Below are positions 1-11,800 of a DNA stretch of 64,000 bases, piece after piece. Position 1 is the stretch's first letter. Every line of letters starts with the position of its first letter. Made by a program: the position numbers and the translations under genes. The DNA comes from Pristionchus mayeri (taxonomy: Eukaryota > Nematoda > Chromadorea > Rhabditida > Neodiplogasteridae), in the NCBI GenBank assembly GCA_036245805.1, contig BTRK01000002.1, forward strand, positions 22,871,067 through 22,935,066, given 5' to 3'. Under the pieces are notes generated by a model. That model had not been told where the DNA came from. It did no database searches and was given only the letters and a program-made list of their open reading frames with translations.

Positions 1-287
1 AACATGTCACGACGAATGCTCTCCTACAAATATGCAGTGGTCTTCAGGTAGAAAAATATTCGTAACAATTTCGAAGCATTGTACGGAAGCAATAGGAACG
101 TGGATTGTTGTGATGTGCTATAATGAGTAGATGTGTCTGCCTACCTCACTCTCATCTGCCTCCACTCGATTGAAGAGATTCTTCTCCGAATCACGTCGCA
201 TCCAATCCTCTCAACAAATTGAATTACATTTTTTTCAAAGCCATCATCTGATCAATCATATATCAATCGACTAGAAAAGTGCGAAGT

Positions 288-523
288 TCAAGCAAGTGAG
301 AGTGGTCTACCGAGTGTGCGCGTGTCTTCTCCCTTCTCGTGATGACAAGTGATCTCAGTTTCGAAGCGGAAATTTCCCTCAGTGTACAGCTTTTTCATCT
401 CTTCATTCGAGAAGGGACCTCTGAAATCACAGGATGCACACAAGTGAAAGGGAGATTGAATTGGGCTCACCCTGTTTCGTGAGGGAATCCTCCTTTGAAG
501 GAGTACGTCGCCTTCTCAGCCAT
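288..523 (-). CDS. GYF-domain-like mini-protein (about 61 aa)
   Basis: Two exons separated by a 48-nt intron (gtgagc...ttcag, about 422-470) give a complete small protein of about 61 residues starting MAEKATYSF and ending RPLSLA. Its core GGPFSNEEMKKLYTEGNF resembles the GYF signature (GPF-x4-M-x3-Y/W-x2-G-Y/F-F), and the following Arg/Glu/Thr-rich segment ending in TLGRPL resembles the rest of that domain. GYF domains bind proline-rich peptides in splicing and translational-repression complexes. The usual leading Trp is absent (TYSF in its place) and the protein is no longer than the domain, so ligand binding is uncertain. It lies on the same strand about 480 bp downstream of the SLC35E1-like gene. 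The domain call is by eye; an unrelated small protein or the 3' end of a longer gene is possible. Confidence 0.55.
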
Positions 524-1002
524 CCTCTCCCTTCAACAACAGCTCTGATGTGCCTATTCTTCGGTCTCCAAAAGTATTTCGAATGACTATGCGACATCTT
601 CACATATATGTTGAAACAATATTGATTGAAAACAATTTATTCTTGACGCCGGACAATCGATATTTATGGCACGGTACCCGAAGAGATTTCAATAAATCTA
701 TCACAAAACGGGAAAAGGCGAAGGTGAAGACGTGTTAAGAACAATCTGAATTTGGCTTACAATCAAACCGAGATGACAAAGTTATGATATATTCTAATAA
801 AGACCAAATGTGAATAAAAATACTCTGTTAAAATAACTTAATAAGTACAGATGTATAATATAATAATTTCTGGTAAAAACTCTGCTTAAGATATAGTTTG
901 CTATTCATGCTACGCCAACCCGATTTAATGAAAAAAACAATGAATAATCTATCACAATCTATCAGAACAACTCAAGTCTACAATAACCTAACGTTCCTCC
1001 TA

Positions 1003-4000
1003 TCATGATACCACATTATTCTTGTTACGAATGCTCAATCCGTTGCCGGATCCGAGCACGAAAGTCGGTGATCGATTGTTCGACGACGAGATTACGGTAG
1101 CCAGTCGACTGCCTCCTCCCACGCCATTCGACTTCTTCGTTGCCCTGGTAATGGACACAATATTCTCAAAACAAATAAGATACTGTCACCCAATCGATAC
1201 TACCCAAGCTACAGTAGTCAATGTGTGTGGTGTGTTTAAGAAAGCCTTCGTGGGGTGAATCGGGGAAAGGCATGGAAAGCGATAGAGTCGATGACTACGA
1301 AGGAGGGCTGTGAGCATTGCACAGAGACATTCGATTAGTGAGCACTCGATGAATAGATCAATAGATTAGTGATTACCGTACTCCGCCCACAGAGTGCACT
1401 GAACAAGCACAGCTCTACAACAACCTGGATGAGAAGATGTTTTGAGTGGGTATGGTTGATGGGGAAGGAGACTCCTCCCCTCTCCCCTCTCCTCACTCAC
1501 CAGTACATCACATCTGCACTGCTTCCACTGTCCATTGCAACGAGAGTCGCATCGGAGAGAGTCGTGTGAGAACGAGTGATTGGCAGCTGCAGAGAACGAC
1601 CAGAACGACCAGAGAGGAACGGAGAGGAAACTGCAATGGAGACCACTTCAGCCATCGAGATGGTGAATGCAATCAGGCAAATGGTAGACTACCAATGATG
1701 AGAGTACCTCTCCATCCTCAATTCAGACTACTCACCATCGTCTCCCTCACTCATCTTCTCAACCACATGTTCCTTCTGGTACTGCTTCGCCTGCAATTAA
1801 TCAATCAATATTTGCTTTGCAGTTCATCAATTGCTAATGAGAATGTCTACCGTACTCCTTGGGTACCGTACCTGATTGTAGCAGAATACTCCGCAGACTG
1901 CGAGCATCATGCCTGCCATATTAGAGCCAGTGACGGGATTGTGAAGAGTGAGCAGCGAGGCGACGATTACGGTAATGCGCTGCCATTGATCGATTGAGAG
2001 GCATGCATTTAATCCACTTGTTTTGGACAGCCCAATTAAAATACAATTATGCACTTCTTTCGATATTTCTTTTTTTTTGAATTTGCAGCAGACATTCTAA
2101 TAAAAAATGAACTAAAAATAGTTGAAAATACATCGTTGTTGATAAAAAAAGCTTGAGTAAACTATTCCTCTTTCCCTCTCTCTCTATCTCTCTCTACTCA
2201 CCTTGGTTGCATTGGTGACTGCGTAAGAGAGTGCAGTGAGCATGTGGATGAGGGAGAAGGCACAGACATTCTGGCCGAAGGAGCACACGGAGGAACAGAG
2301 GAGGAGGAAGAGAAGATGGAGAGAGGGAGAGGATACTGACGACCCTGACTGCAAACAACTACCTCATCTCCACTCGCAGTTTTTATAAGAATAATCAGTC
2401 CCAAAAACGTTATTTAATATAACACATGCCGAGTGTGGTTTTCTATCACTATGGTTGGCTTCGTGAGAAAAAAACGCCGCAAAATTTCTCGATCAGCCAG
2501 AAATTATCTCGATAGTTCTCGAAATGAATGTAAATTCAAATTGTGAACTCATTTTGAAACGAGATCTCGATTAAAATTGAGAACCAATAGAAGGGTACCC
2601 CCTTTACTTTTCCATTCCCACACTCTCTGACCGGTCATTTGAAAGGGAAGAACGACGAATGGAATGGAGATTGAGAACGGATCGAGAAATGAGATCTCAA
2701 TTGGGGTTCCTTTTTTGAGAAGGAGATAATTGATTCAAAATCAATAGATCTCAGTTTCTCTCTCATCAGGCCAACCCTATCTACCACACAGGGTTCTATT
2801 CTCAAAAAAAACTTATTATTAGAAAAAGTACTGAAGTGCCAGTGAATTCTGCTTCATGACCATTGCGCACAAAATGCTACATTTTTAAGCTTTTACAACA
2901 AATAAAAAATACTTTTAAAAAGGTTTTTTCTTCACAAGGAGATGATTTGGAAAAAAAATAAAAATAATGCTCTGCGTGCTCAATGACTCACAGTACTCAT
3001 GATATCGGCTGCCATCGGGACTGCATCCTTCACCAACCACACCGGGAAGAGAACCACCGCGCACGCCTCCAATCAGATAGATACATATACTGTTTTAATA
3101 AAATTGAGAAATGAATGCCGTACTCTCTATCAACAGTCCGAGTTCCAGTACAGAAAAGAAGTCAATTTCACCTTAATGAAATATGCTAACAAGACAATTT
3201 CTATGCGATCATATGCATTTTTAACCTGACAAAGGTCACCTGCGATGTCATGGCGAGTAGTCTGACTGGGTGGATGTCCGCCTGCTTCAGTAGCTGCAAT
3301 CACAGGGAATCCCCCTCTTCCCTCCCCTCCCCTTCCTCACCTTCTTCACGAGTATATTGAGTAGTGAGTAGGTGGCAGTGCTCACGAGGGCGGCGATCAG
3401 TCCAGTGAGGGAGAAGGAGATCTCAGTGACTGTCGCCACGAGGACTCCCATCACGATCGGCAGAAGGGAGAGATACACCAATGTAGTCTGAGAATGGGAA
3501 GTGTGCAGATGAGTAGGCATGGGATGAAGCCACCAGCAAAGTAGCAATGGCCTACGTAGAAGAAGAGAGTTCTCCCACCTGTCGTTCGTGCAGGAGGCAT
3601 CTTCCCATCACCACTGCGAACAGAGGCATCAGAGCCTTCACTGAACATTCCACTATTAGCCATCTACCACTGCATTCCCAACCGGAGAGAGGAAGAGACC
3701 TACCTGTCTGCTGATAGGACACCGGCATCAGAGATAGAGAGAATGCAGCCGAACTAGAAGCTATCGCACGTCCTGAACGGAAGAGAATGACCATGCTGAA
3801 TACTATACCGTATACAGTCTATTCGGCAATCGATCAATTCTCACCCACTGCGATGGGCAAAAGGTAGCGACGATACTGAGACTTCGAGAGACGAGCCTGA
3901 AAAACCAGCGGTCAACAGTTGTTTCATTTAGAAAATTGAATATTGCGGGAATAAACATAAACCAAACAATTTCTAAAAAAAAAAGTTCAAATGGAATGAG

Positions 4001-4412
4001 TGGGATAGATACCTCCTTGACGTGCCATGCTCGCAGAAAGGGAATGGCCAGCACGGGGATGAGCACTTGATTAGCAATCGCCACTGTGATTGGGTAGTTG
4101 TAGTGCTGAAATCGAGTATTTATTGGGAGTTCAGGAGTGAACTCGTGAGATAATCTCCTACCTGGAGTATCATCTTATTGACGATGCTCTGCACCGAGGA
4201 GCAAATGTACCTGGAATAACGGAGTTGCTGAGGGCAATTATTTTCTATGCTATTACACATCCCTATTCTTGAAATACAACATATTCTCATTTATCTTTTC
4301 CGTGAGCTCTACATCGTTGTGTGTATCATAATGGACAAAATGACGAAGAGATGACCAACCAAACAATGCATATGGAGACTATCCGACACTTGAACATCCA
4401 CGCTGTTGTCAT
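1003..4412 (-). CDS. SLC35E1-like nucleotide-sugar/triose-phosphate transporter family protein
   Basis: About ten exons encode a polytopic membrane protein of the drug/metabolite transporter family. Recognisable blocks in order are SIVNKMILQ with [10 protein letters not shown] (first membrane segments), LRAWHVKE, the [28 protein letters not shown] block, [29 protein letters not shown], a segment with [20 protein letters not shown] ending VTNATK, and RNPVT-like LHNPVTGSN followed by [16 protein letters not shown]. These match human SLC35E1 in order and spacing. The tail is short, polar and ends NNVVS. The start ATG at 4410-4412 follows a ttttgcag splice acceptor directly, so the mRNA may be trans-spliced there. 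SLC35E substrates are poorly defined and the family acts in Golgi or ER membranes. The intron at about 2415-2990 holds repeat-like AT-rich DNA. Family assignment is strong; orthology is likely. Confidence 0.85.
2450..2790. repeat. possible MITE-like inverted repeat in SLC35E1-like intron
   Basis: The left edge (GGTTGGCTTCGTGAGA) and the reverse complement of the right edge (GGTTGGCCTGATGAGA) resemble each other. The interior has repeated GAGATCTCGAT/TTGAGAACC-type words in both orientations. It lies wholly in an intron. The similarity is imperfect, so it could be a decayed miniature element or chance AT-rich similarity. Confidence 0.3.
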
Positions 4413-5895
4413 CTGCAAAATATGGGGATAAAATAAGAACGGAAGGGAAAACATCTCAAAAGTCTCCACTCTTCTCACACCTGGACTCAATGCACACAAT
4501 GAGATATATGAAAGCCCATCTGAAAAATGAAGAGGAACTCGAAATGAAATTAGGGAATGAAAATCACAGCCTCTACTCGCCTAAATTGTGGGTGTACACA
4601 TCATTCCCCCTCTCGCTCTCTCTACTTCTCTGCTACATTAATAGATGGCACTAACTCGATCACCAACTACATCGATCATAATTCCACGTCATTCGTGGGG
4701 GTTTGAACTTTCCGGAAAAATATAAATGGTGTTGGAATGGGGAAACAAAAAAATGATAATATGAAATCGCATAGCCAAACAATAAGATTAGCGGTAATTC
4801 ACCTTTTGGGTATCCTTTCCAGCTCCTCCAGTCTCGATTTAACCCCCGTGGCCTATTCGGGCCTGCAACAATAATGAAACATGTAGTCATAGTACGAAAA
4901 CCACATTGGTCAATAGATTGTGAAGAAAGGACAGATCGATTGAAGAGGGACATACTTTTTGTCTTCTCATCTCAAGCTTTCATTTTCTCTTGTTACATTC
5001 CCGATAGAAATCTCGCCCAGGAAAAGGGGGAAGGAAGGAGAGAGCGGAAAATTCCCGCGTTGACATATCACTCAAGGAATTTTGAACATCTAACAGGGAG
5101 AATGAAAGAATTGCAAAAACAATGAATTCGATCAGATGAATTCAAAGTATACTTCCAACTGGTACTCCATACTCCTTCATTTTCTCTCTCAAACTGCATG
5201 ATTACTAACACTCTCTATCTGTTATACATCGCTATTATTATTACTAAAAAAACAGATAATGGTCGGTTCTAAAACCGATGAGTCTACATGTGGACGAAGT
5301 TCCATCCGAGATCCAATATTTATCGGAGGTATAATAACATTAGTATAAACACCCGGAAAATAACTATCACGGCGATCTATCAGAACCGCGGAAAGCACTG
5401 AATAAAGAAATACTGAAAAGAAACAATGAAATGAATAGACGAATGAACCAGAGAATCGAAGCAGAGTGCTCTACGTTCCTGGCAGACACAACATGACACA
5501 TTTCTACCATTTGAAAAGCATGCGAACAAGGGAGAGGATAGATGTGGATCCTCTTTGAGATTGGAAGAGTTCCAGGGAACTTCCACTAGATAGCATGCGA
5601 ATCAAATAGAAGGGCCAGAGTGGAAGAGAAAGGAGAAAAGAGAGCAGGTTTGCACGTGGACTCTCCCCTCTCCCTCCTAGCCATTCCTGGTGAGTTAGAG
5701 AGTGAGTACTTGTTAGAGGGTCGAGTTAGACAGACAAATATGAGATGCGTGCAAAACGAGAGAGTACCCTCTGGTCATTTCACCCTAGAGAGGGGTTCTC
5801 CATTCCTCATTCCGCATTCATAAAAGGGGAGGGGTCCAGAGGGGATGAATCAAAGATCCCCCCTCTACTTCATTCTCTTCCCAATCGATGGGCAT

Positions 5896-8800
5896 CTACG
5901 CATTCTCAGATATCTTCATAGTCCGCATCCGTTCGGTAGCCGCATCGCTTGCGGCAGTTTCACGCTTAACGCGTGGCTTCCGCCTAGCCGCGATGGTCGA
6001 CTCGAGCAGGGAGACTGCCGTGCGGAACGTCTGGTCGCGCCACGCACCACATGCGAAGCGGAACCTGAATACGAAATGTGAAGGAGATAATGCACTGCAA
6101 TTGGACACATCCTCGTTTTGTTTACTCTCTTCCCAAATTTCTCTCCGAATTTCGATATTCCCCATCAATTGCCTAATCCCTGACCACTGTGTCTCCGTGA
6201 GAAGGGGAGCAGTCTGTGGAGTGAAGGATTCTCTCGGGAGGAGATGGACTACTCTACGGAGATCGACGATTCCTTCGTCGAAGGGAACAGCGCCTAAACG
6301 GGAGAAGACATTCAAGGAATAAATACAGAACGAGATAAGAATTGCTTGCATAATTTGTAATCAATCATTGGCGCGAACCTGACAGATCGGCGATGAAATC
6401 CTTCACTCGATTCGTTTCCTTTTCCTTTTCACGTGCTCTCTGTTGGGGAGTTCGAGGAACCGGGGAGAGAGGACCCAGGTTAGACCTGTGAACGAAAGTA
6501 ATATGTTTTGGATAATTTAACTTCGACGAACACCCACTGCAAAAAACAAGAGAAACACTATATTTGGACACTATCTGTACCGCCGCAATATCCAATGAAG
6601 ACGTTGAATTGAATGACGTTATTTGATGGATGCTCTCTCAGCTACATCGTGTAAACTCGACCCCCCCCCCCCCCCCCCCCCCCCCGCCTTTCACTGACCT
6701 GTTATGCCCTCCCGTCGCTCCTCCAGCAGCAGCAGCTCTCTCCTCTTGCCACTGAGTGCTCATCTCTCTCAGTTTCATCTCCCCCAGGGGGAAATAGATA
6801 GTCTCCAGAGGGGGGCGAGGCAACGAGTATTCCCCGTTCCAGTTCGCCTGTGAGGCAGGAAGCTCGGCCATTCTGAATTCAGCATCGAGAGGTTCGAACA
6901 CACATCATCACTACAGAGTAGACAGTTGTCATCGAGTGATAGTCTATTCTCGACTAAAAATATAAAGGAATGAATATGCTCATACCGTATTCTCATGGAT
7001 CCTCCGAATACTTTCTTGAGTAGTGCAACTCGATCCAATCGATTGGCAGGGCGGAAGTCATCGGGACGGGCACGAGTGTGCACGAATACTGCAATATTTG
7101 AATCCTAAACAATATATTTTTAATGTATACACGGGTATGAATATTGACAAATTTGAATTTCACCCATCAGCAAAAAAGTGCTGGCCTAGCAACACCGAAA
7201 AAAAAATTAATTATACTAACGAAGATTAGTCTTCCTGGTAGGTGCGAGTTTTGGCAATTGATTGAGGGCGGAGATCTGGAATCAAACCGTTTCGTTCACA
7301 TAATTCATATCTCTATTTCGCAGTTCCTCCTCTTCCACCGTACCTCATCAGTGGCTCCTCTGAGCAGTTCGGCAGTTCTCAACTGCTTTACAATGTCCAG
7401 ATCAATGAACCAGTCGTGACAGACGAGAACCGAGTGAGACACTTGCAGTGTCCACGCAAGAATTTGGAGGTTCTGCAAAAGCATTGTAAGTAAAAAATAT
7501 CAAATTCATTTCAACTAATTTTTCAAACAAAATTTGTTCGCGTTCCCATTTAAGTGAAAAAATATAAAGAAAAAAATACATCTAATAAACTTTATCGTCT
7601 GACAAAGGATACAATTCAACAATAAATCATTTTAAAATTAAAATACACTCAAATAAATAGCATGTAAATAATTCGATTTAGACCCTATTCGTTATCTGCA
7701 CCCTAATAGGCATCGCCCTCCTCAGACTGCTCTCGCTTCTCCGAATGCTCTTCGTGCCACGTGCAATTCTGCATCGTGCTTCTTCGATCCAAGGGCAGGC
7801 TGATGGAGAGAGACAGTCACCGCTCTGAAATGGTTAAAAGTTGTCACTTTGAGGGGTTTCTTACTTTTTGTTCCATCCTCCAGCGTGTCGAACAAACTTG
7901 AGTGTAGGGATGATCGTGGACGTTGCGGGTGTTGTTCTACCTCCTCCGGTCGCACGGTGGTAGATATGAGTGGTCTGAATTAATAAATTATCTACTACAG
8001 TCACCTGTTATGTCTTTGCACTAGTGAATGACCCACAAATGACGACTCACTTTCACTACCGCCGGCTCCTCTCCCATCACAGGCACTGCAGATACCGCAG
8101 CCCCATTTGCATTATCTACTTCGTCTACCGATTTCTCTTCCACCTTCAATACATTCATGCTTTCAGTCATATCCCTCGTCATTACTTGGAATGATCTCGG
8201 TGATAATCCAGGAGGGGACGTTGTCGTAGATGGCTGTTCGCCTACATCGATGGACGTCGTGATGACATGCTGTTCTGATGTCATCGATTCCGAGGCCACA
8301 TCCTCTTCAAAAGTCCCCTCGTGTCTCGTAATAGGAGAGGGCGTGGGCTCCTACAGGAAGGAACATGAACATCTACGACATACACTCAGCACATTACACG
8401 AGCTTCAAACGCGTACCTCCATTTTTATGACCGAGCTTTTTACGAGCTTCTGGGCGGGGAAATTATGCAGCTTGTTATGCTCAACCTGGTAAGATGGAAT
8501 CCTGTTTGAACATGTTTAACGTAAGTCTACCTCATCCACTTTAACTGCCTCATCCTTTTTCGGGCATTCACAATACTCTCCATTCTTTCCAGGTGAGCCA
8601 ATATCTCCGATTACTCCCGTCTTTCCATCCTCCCCATTTGTTCCATCGCTTCCAGCCCCACCAGGTGGTCCAATCGGTCCGGTATTGCCAGGTACTCCGA
8701 TGGCTCCTCTTCGTCCTTGCTTTCCCCAATTTCCACGTCCTCCAATTCTTCCTGGCTCTCCGATCGCTCCTCTTCCCCTCATCCCATTCCTTCCCGGATG

Positions 8801-11800
8801 TCCCCGAGGACCATCAACTCCCTTGATTCCTCTTTCTCCTGAATCACCAGCCATTCCAGGGTTTCCTCCCAATCCGTTCCTTCCCGGCCCTCCTGGTCTT
8901 CCTGCGACACCGTCAGTTCCTCTTTCTCCTTGTTGGCCATCACGACCCTAAGACGAACAAACCAATCAATAACCGGTCATCGCCATATTTTACCATACCT
9001 TCAGTCCGGGAGGACCGGGGGCGCACTTGATGCAGATTTTCTTGTTTGTTTCTAATATTGTCAGTCCAGCTACTCCATAGGCATCAGGTCCCGGAATTCC
9101 AGGTACTCCATCCGGGCCCTTTGCTCCGGATCGTCCACGGGGTCCGACTGGTCCACGAGGACACGTATTTGGGTGCGAAGTGCATCCACAAGTGGTTCTA
9201 CCATCAGCTGCTCTCTTCTGTCTGGTTGCAGCTGCAGGGACACTCACGAGAATGATACTCCACGTCTGATCGACCACAGCCTGCAATCTCGCCATTCTCA
9301 TCCTGCATTTCTGAGCGGTTGCACAGAACATGCGCGAAAATAAATAGAGTCAAGATAACCATCTTCTCATAGCGAGGTTCACGGAAAACAAAAGCGACAA
9401 CTTTTTGTTTCTACTTTCGATCCAAAGAACACCATCGTCCTTTTGAGGTCGTTGGATCAAGGGCACAAATCGTTCCTGGCGAATGAATAGATCAAACCTT
9501 TGTGCCAATTCGAAATTTAAGAAATCAATGGGAACATTACATTGAAGTCGGTGATATCAGCGAGGGCTTCTCTCTGAAATTCTCCAATCTCCACGAAGAG
9601 ACTGAGGATCACTCCGAGATTGATGAAGATTGCGATTCCTGATAAACGGGTTCGAAATGCACTAAACAAGTTTCGAAAAATACCTGAAAATACAGTTGCA
9701 GCGGCGATTCCTCTTATAGTTCCAGAATGCATTTAACAGATAAATTTGAGGCTAGTCCTGTATAATATACAAAAATATGACTAAACAAAATAACGAACAA
9801 TTGCAGACAGTAAGATACAATACGGGAAATTGAAAATGGCTGAAAACATCTGCTGCAGAGAGAGAGACTTCCTTTTCCGCACATTCCCGATCTGGGCTTC
9901 TCTCTATTTATACTCTGCCTATACGAACACCCGCCTCCCCATTAATATGCCTACAATATCTTTCGCACGCCACTTCCTCAACTTGACCACTATCAACACT
10001 GCCCATCTATTACGCTTCTTTCTTCATTGAGAATAGTCTTCCTCACATCCTTCTCCACTCTAATAATATGTGCAGCTAGAGAGTGTTGTATATAGGAGAG
10101 ATAGGGAAAGAGCGCGCGCATGAGAGAATGTGGAACGGAGGCATGCCCTGGGGGGAATATTCTCCGTTCACAATCAACAAAAAATAGGTTAAGTCGATAT
10201 GACAAATTTAGCATAATAGTCCGAGCCTATTTGAACAAAAAAATCTAAGTTCCCATTGAAATGATCTCTTCCCCTTTCTTACCTCGATATGAGCCTGGAG
10301 TGCGAGTCTCTCTCCTCCTCTCGTCCCTCCCCTCTCCCTTCCTCCTTGCTGCAGTTGCTCATCCAGTATCGAGACACAACTCATAGGCTGCAATCACCTC
10401 TCCCCTCTTCACTCCCCCCCCCTCCCTCCCTGCTCTTCCTCTTATCACCTGGCAGTCGATGAAGATGTTCCTTGCTTTGCTCACGTAGATGCTCACTTTA
10501 GTCGACTGATGCTTGCTCTGCTCCACTGCTTCTCGAGAAGAAGGACGGAAGACGTACTGTCTGCAGAGACACACATTTGCATTTAGTTAATAGATCTTGC
10601 CAAATTATGGATGAATTACCAAAAAAAATCGCCATACAATAACAAATTGTACACCACCATTCAACTGAGTGATTGCATGAACCCCGTGGAATGAGGAACC
10701 CCAACAGTGAGAAGTATCGACGAGATGTTTATGACCGAGTATATTGATCAATAAAACTTTTGAAGATGTTTTTTTCTGGAACCGAATTTAAGAGTTTTAC
10801 TGTTTCGTGCTCGGCGTTTTCATTTCGCAGCTATCAAATGTGCTACAAGGCTAGCATGGTATTCAAAAATGATCAGAAAAATAATGAAAACAACGTTCGT
10901 GTTGACTTGAAGACGCTTCGCTCCGATTATCAATTTTTTTAGTGAGAATTACAAATTTGCAGTCCCATTTCGCCCAATTTTCTACTCGGATTCCAATTCT
11001 ACGGTATTGTATTAAGGACAGTGTGTCATTTAATAATAAGTGTAGTGCCATTGTTGTAATCTCCCCAACATCACATTTCATCCTGCACTACAGTACCCCA
11101 CAAGGACGCACCTGAACAGATCGAGTGGTTGGTTGCCTGCAATCATGGAGAGGATCGTCGATTTCCCCGTCGTCTGGGGGCCGACTGCAGCGATCACGCG
11201 GAAGTCTCTGTTTGTGTCAGAGAGAAAGTCAGTCTGCAATACTACTCTCGCTAATTTGCTACCACCCAATGATGCCTTCCATTTAACGAATTGAAAATCT
11301 AAACAAAATTAAGTGATTACAATTACTTTTCTAATGTTTTCGAGTGATTGTTACACAGAAGTAATTCTAATTACTGATATTAGATTGAAAAAGTAACGAT
11401 CTCAACTAACCATCATGTTATTGACGAGATACTCGCTGAGCTCTCCACTCTCCGTGACTATGCGACATGCGTCTCGCATCACCTTAATATCAATATTTTC
11501 CCAATACATAATAACGTATTCATGTCAAAAATCGATTTTAAAAATATCAACAAAAAATATTTTAAACAACTAGTTTAATCACATTTTTAGTACATCCTCT
11601 GTGATTACAAAGTAATATTGCGGCAAGTAGTAAAGTTAGTTGCCAGCAACTTACTAGTAAAATTGTAAACCTCTTACGACAATATTACTTTCTAGTTACT
11701 TTGCGTTTGCAACTTACCAGTAACTTACTTTGATCTTACGTAAAAATATAAAGTCAGTTTGCTACAATATTGTTTCAATGTTACAAATTAAACAATTAAA

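Noticed and set aside
5896..6351. Continuous 151-codon minus-strand ORF as a single exon
   Set aside because: SMG9 similarity is split by intron-like sequence (about 6080-6250 region), so it is probably two smg-9 exons with an open intron.
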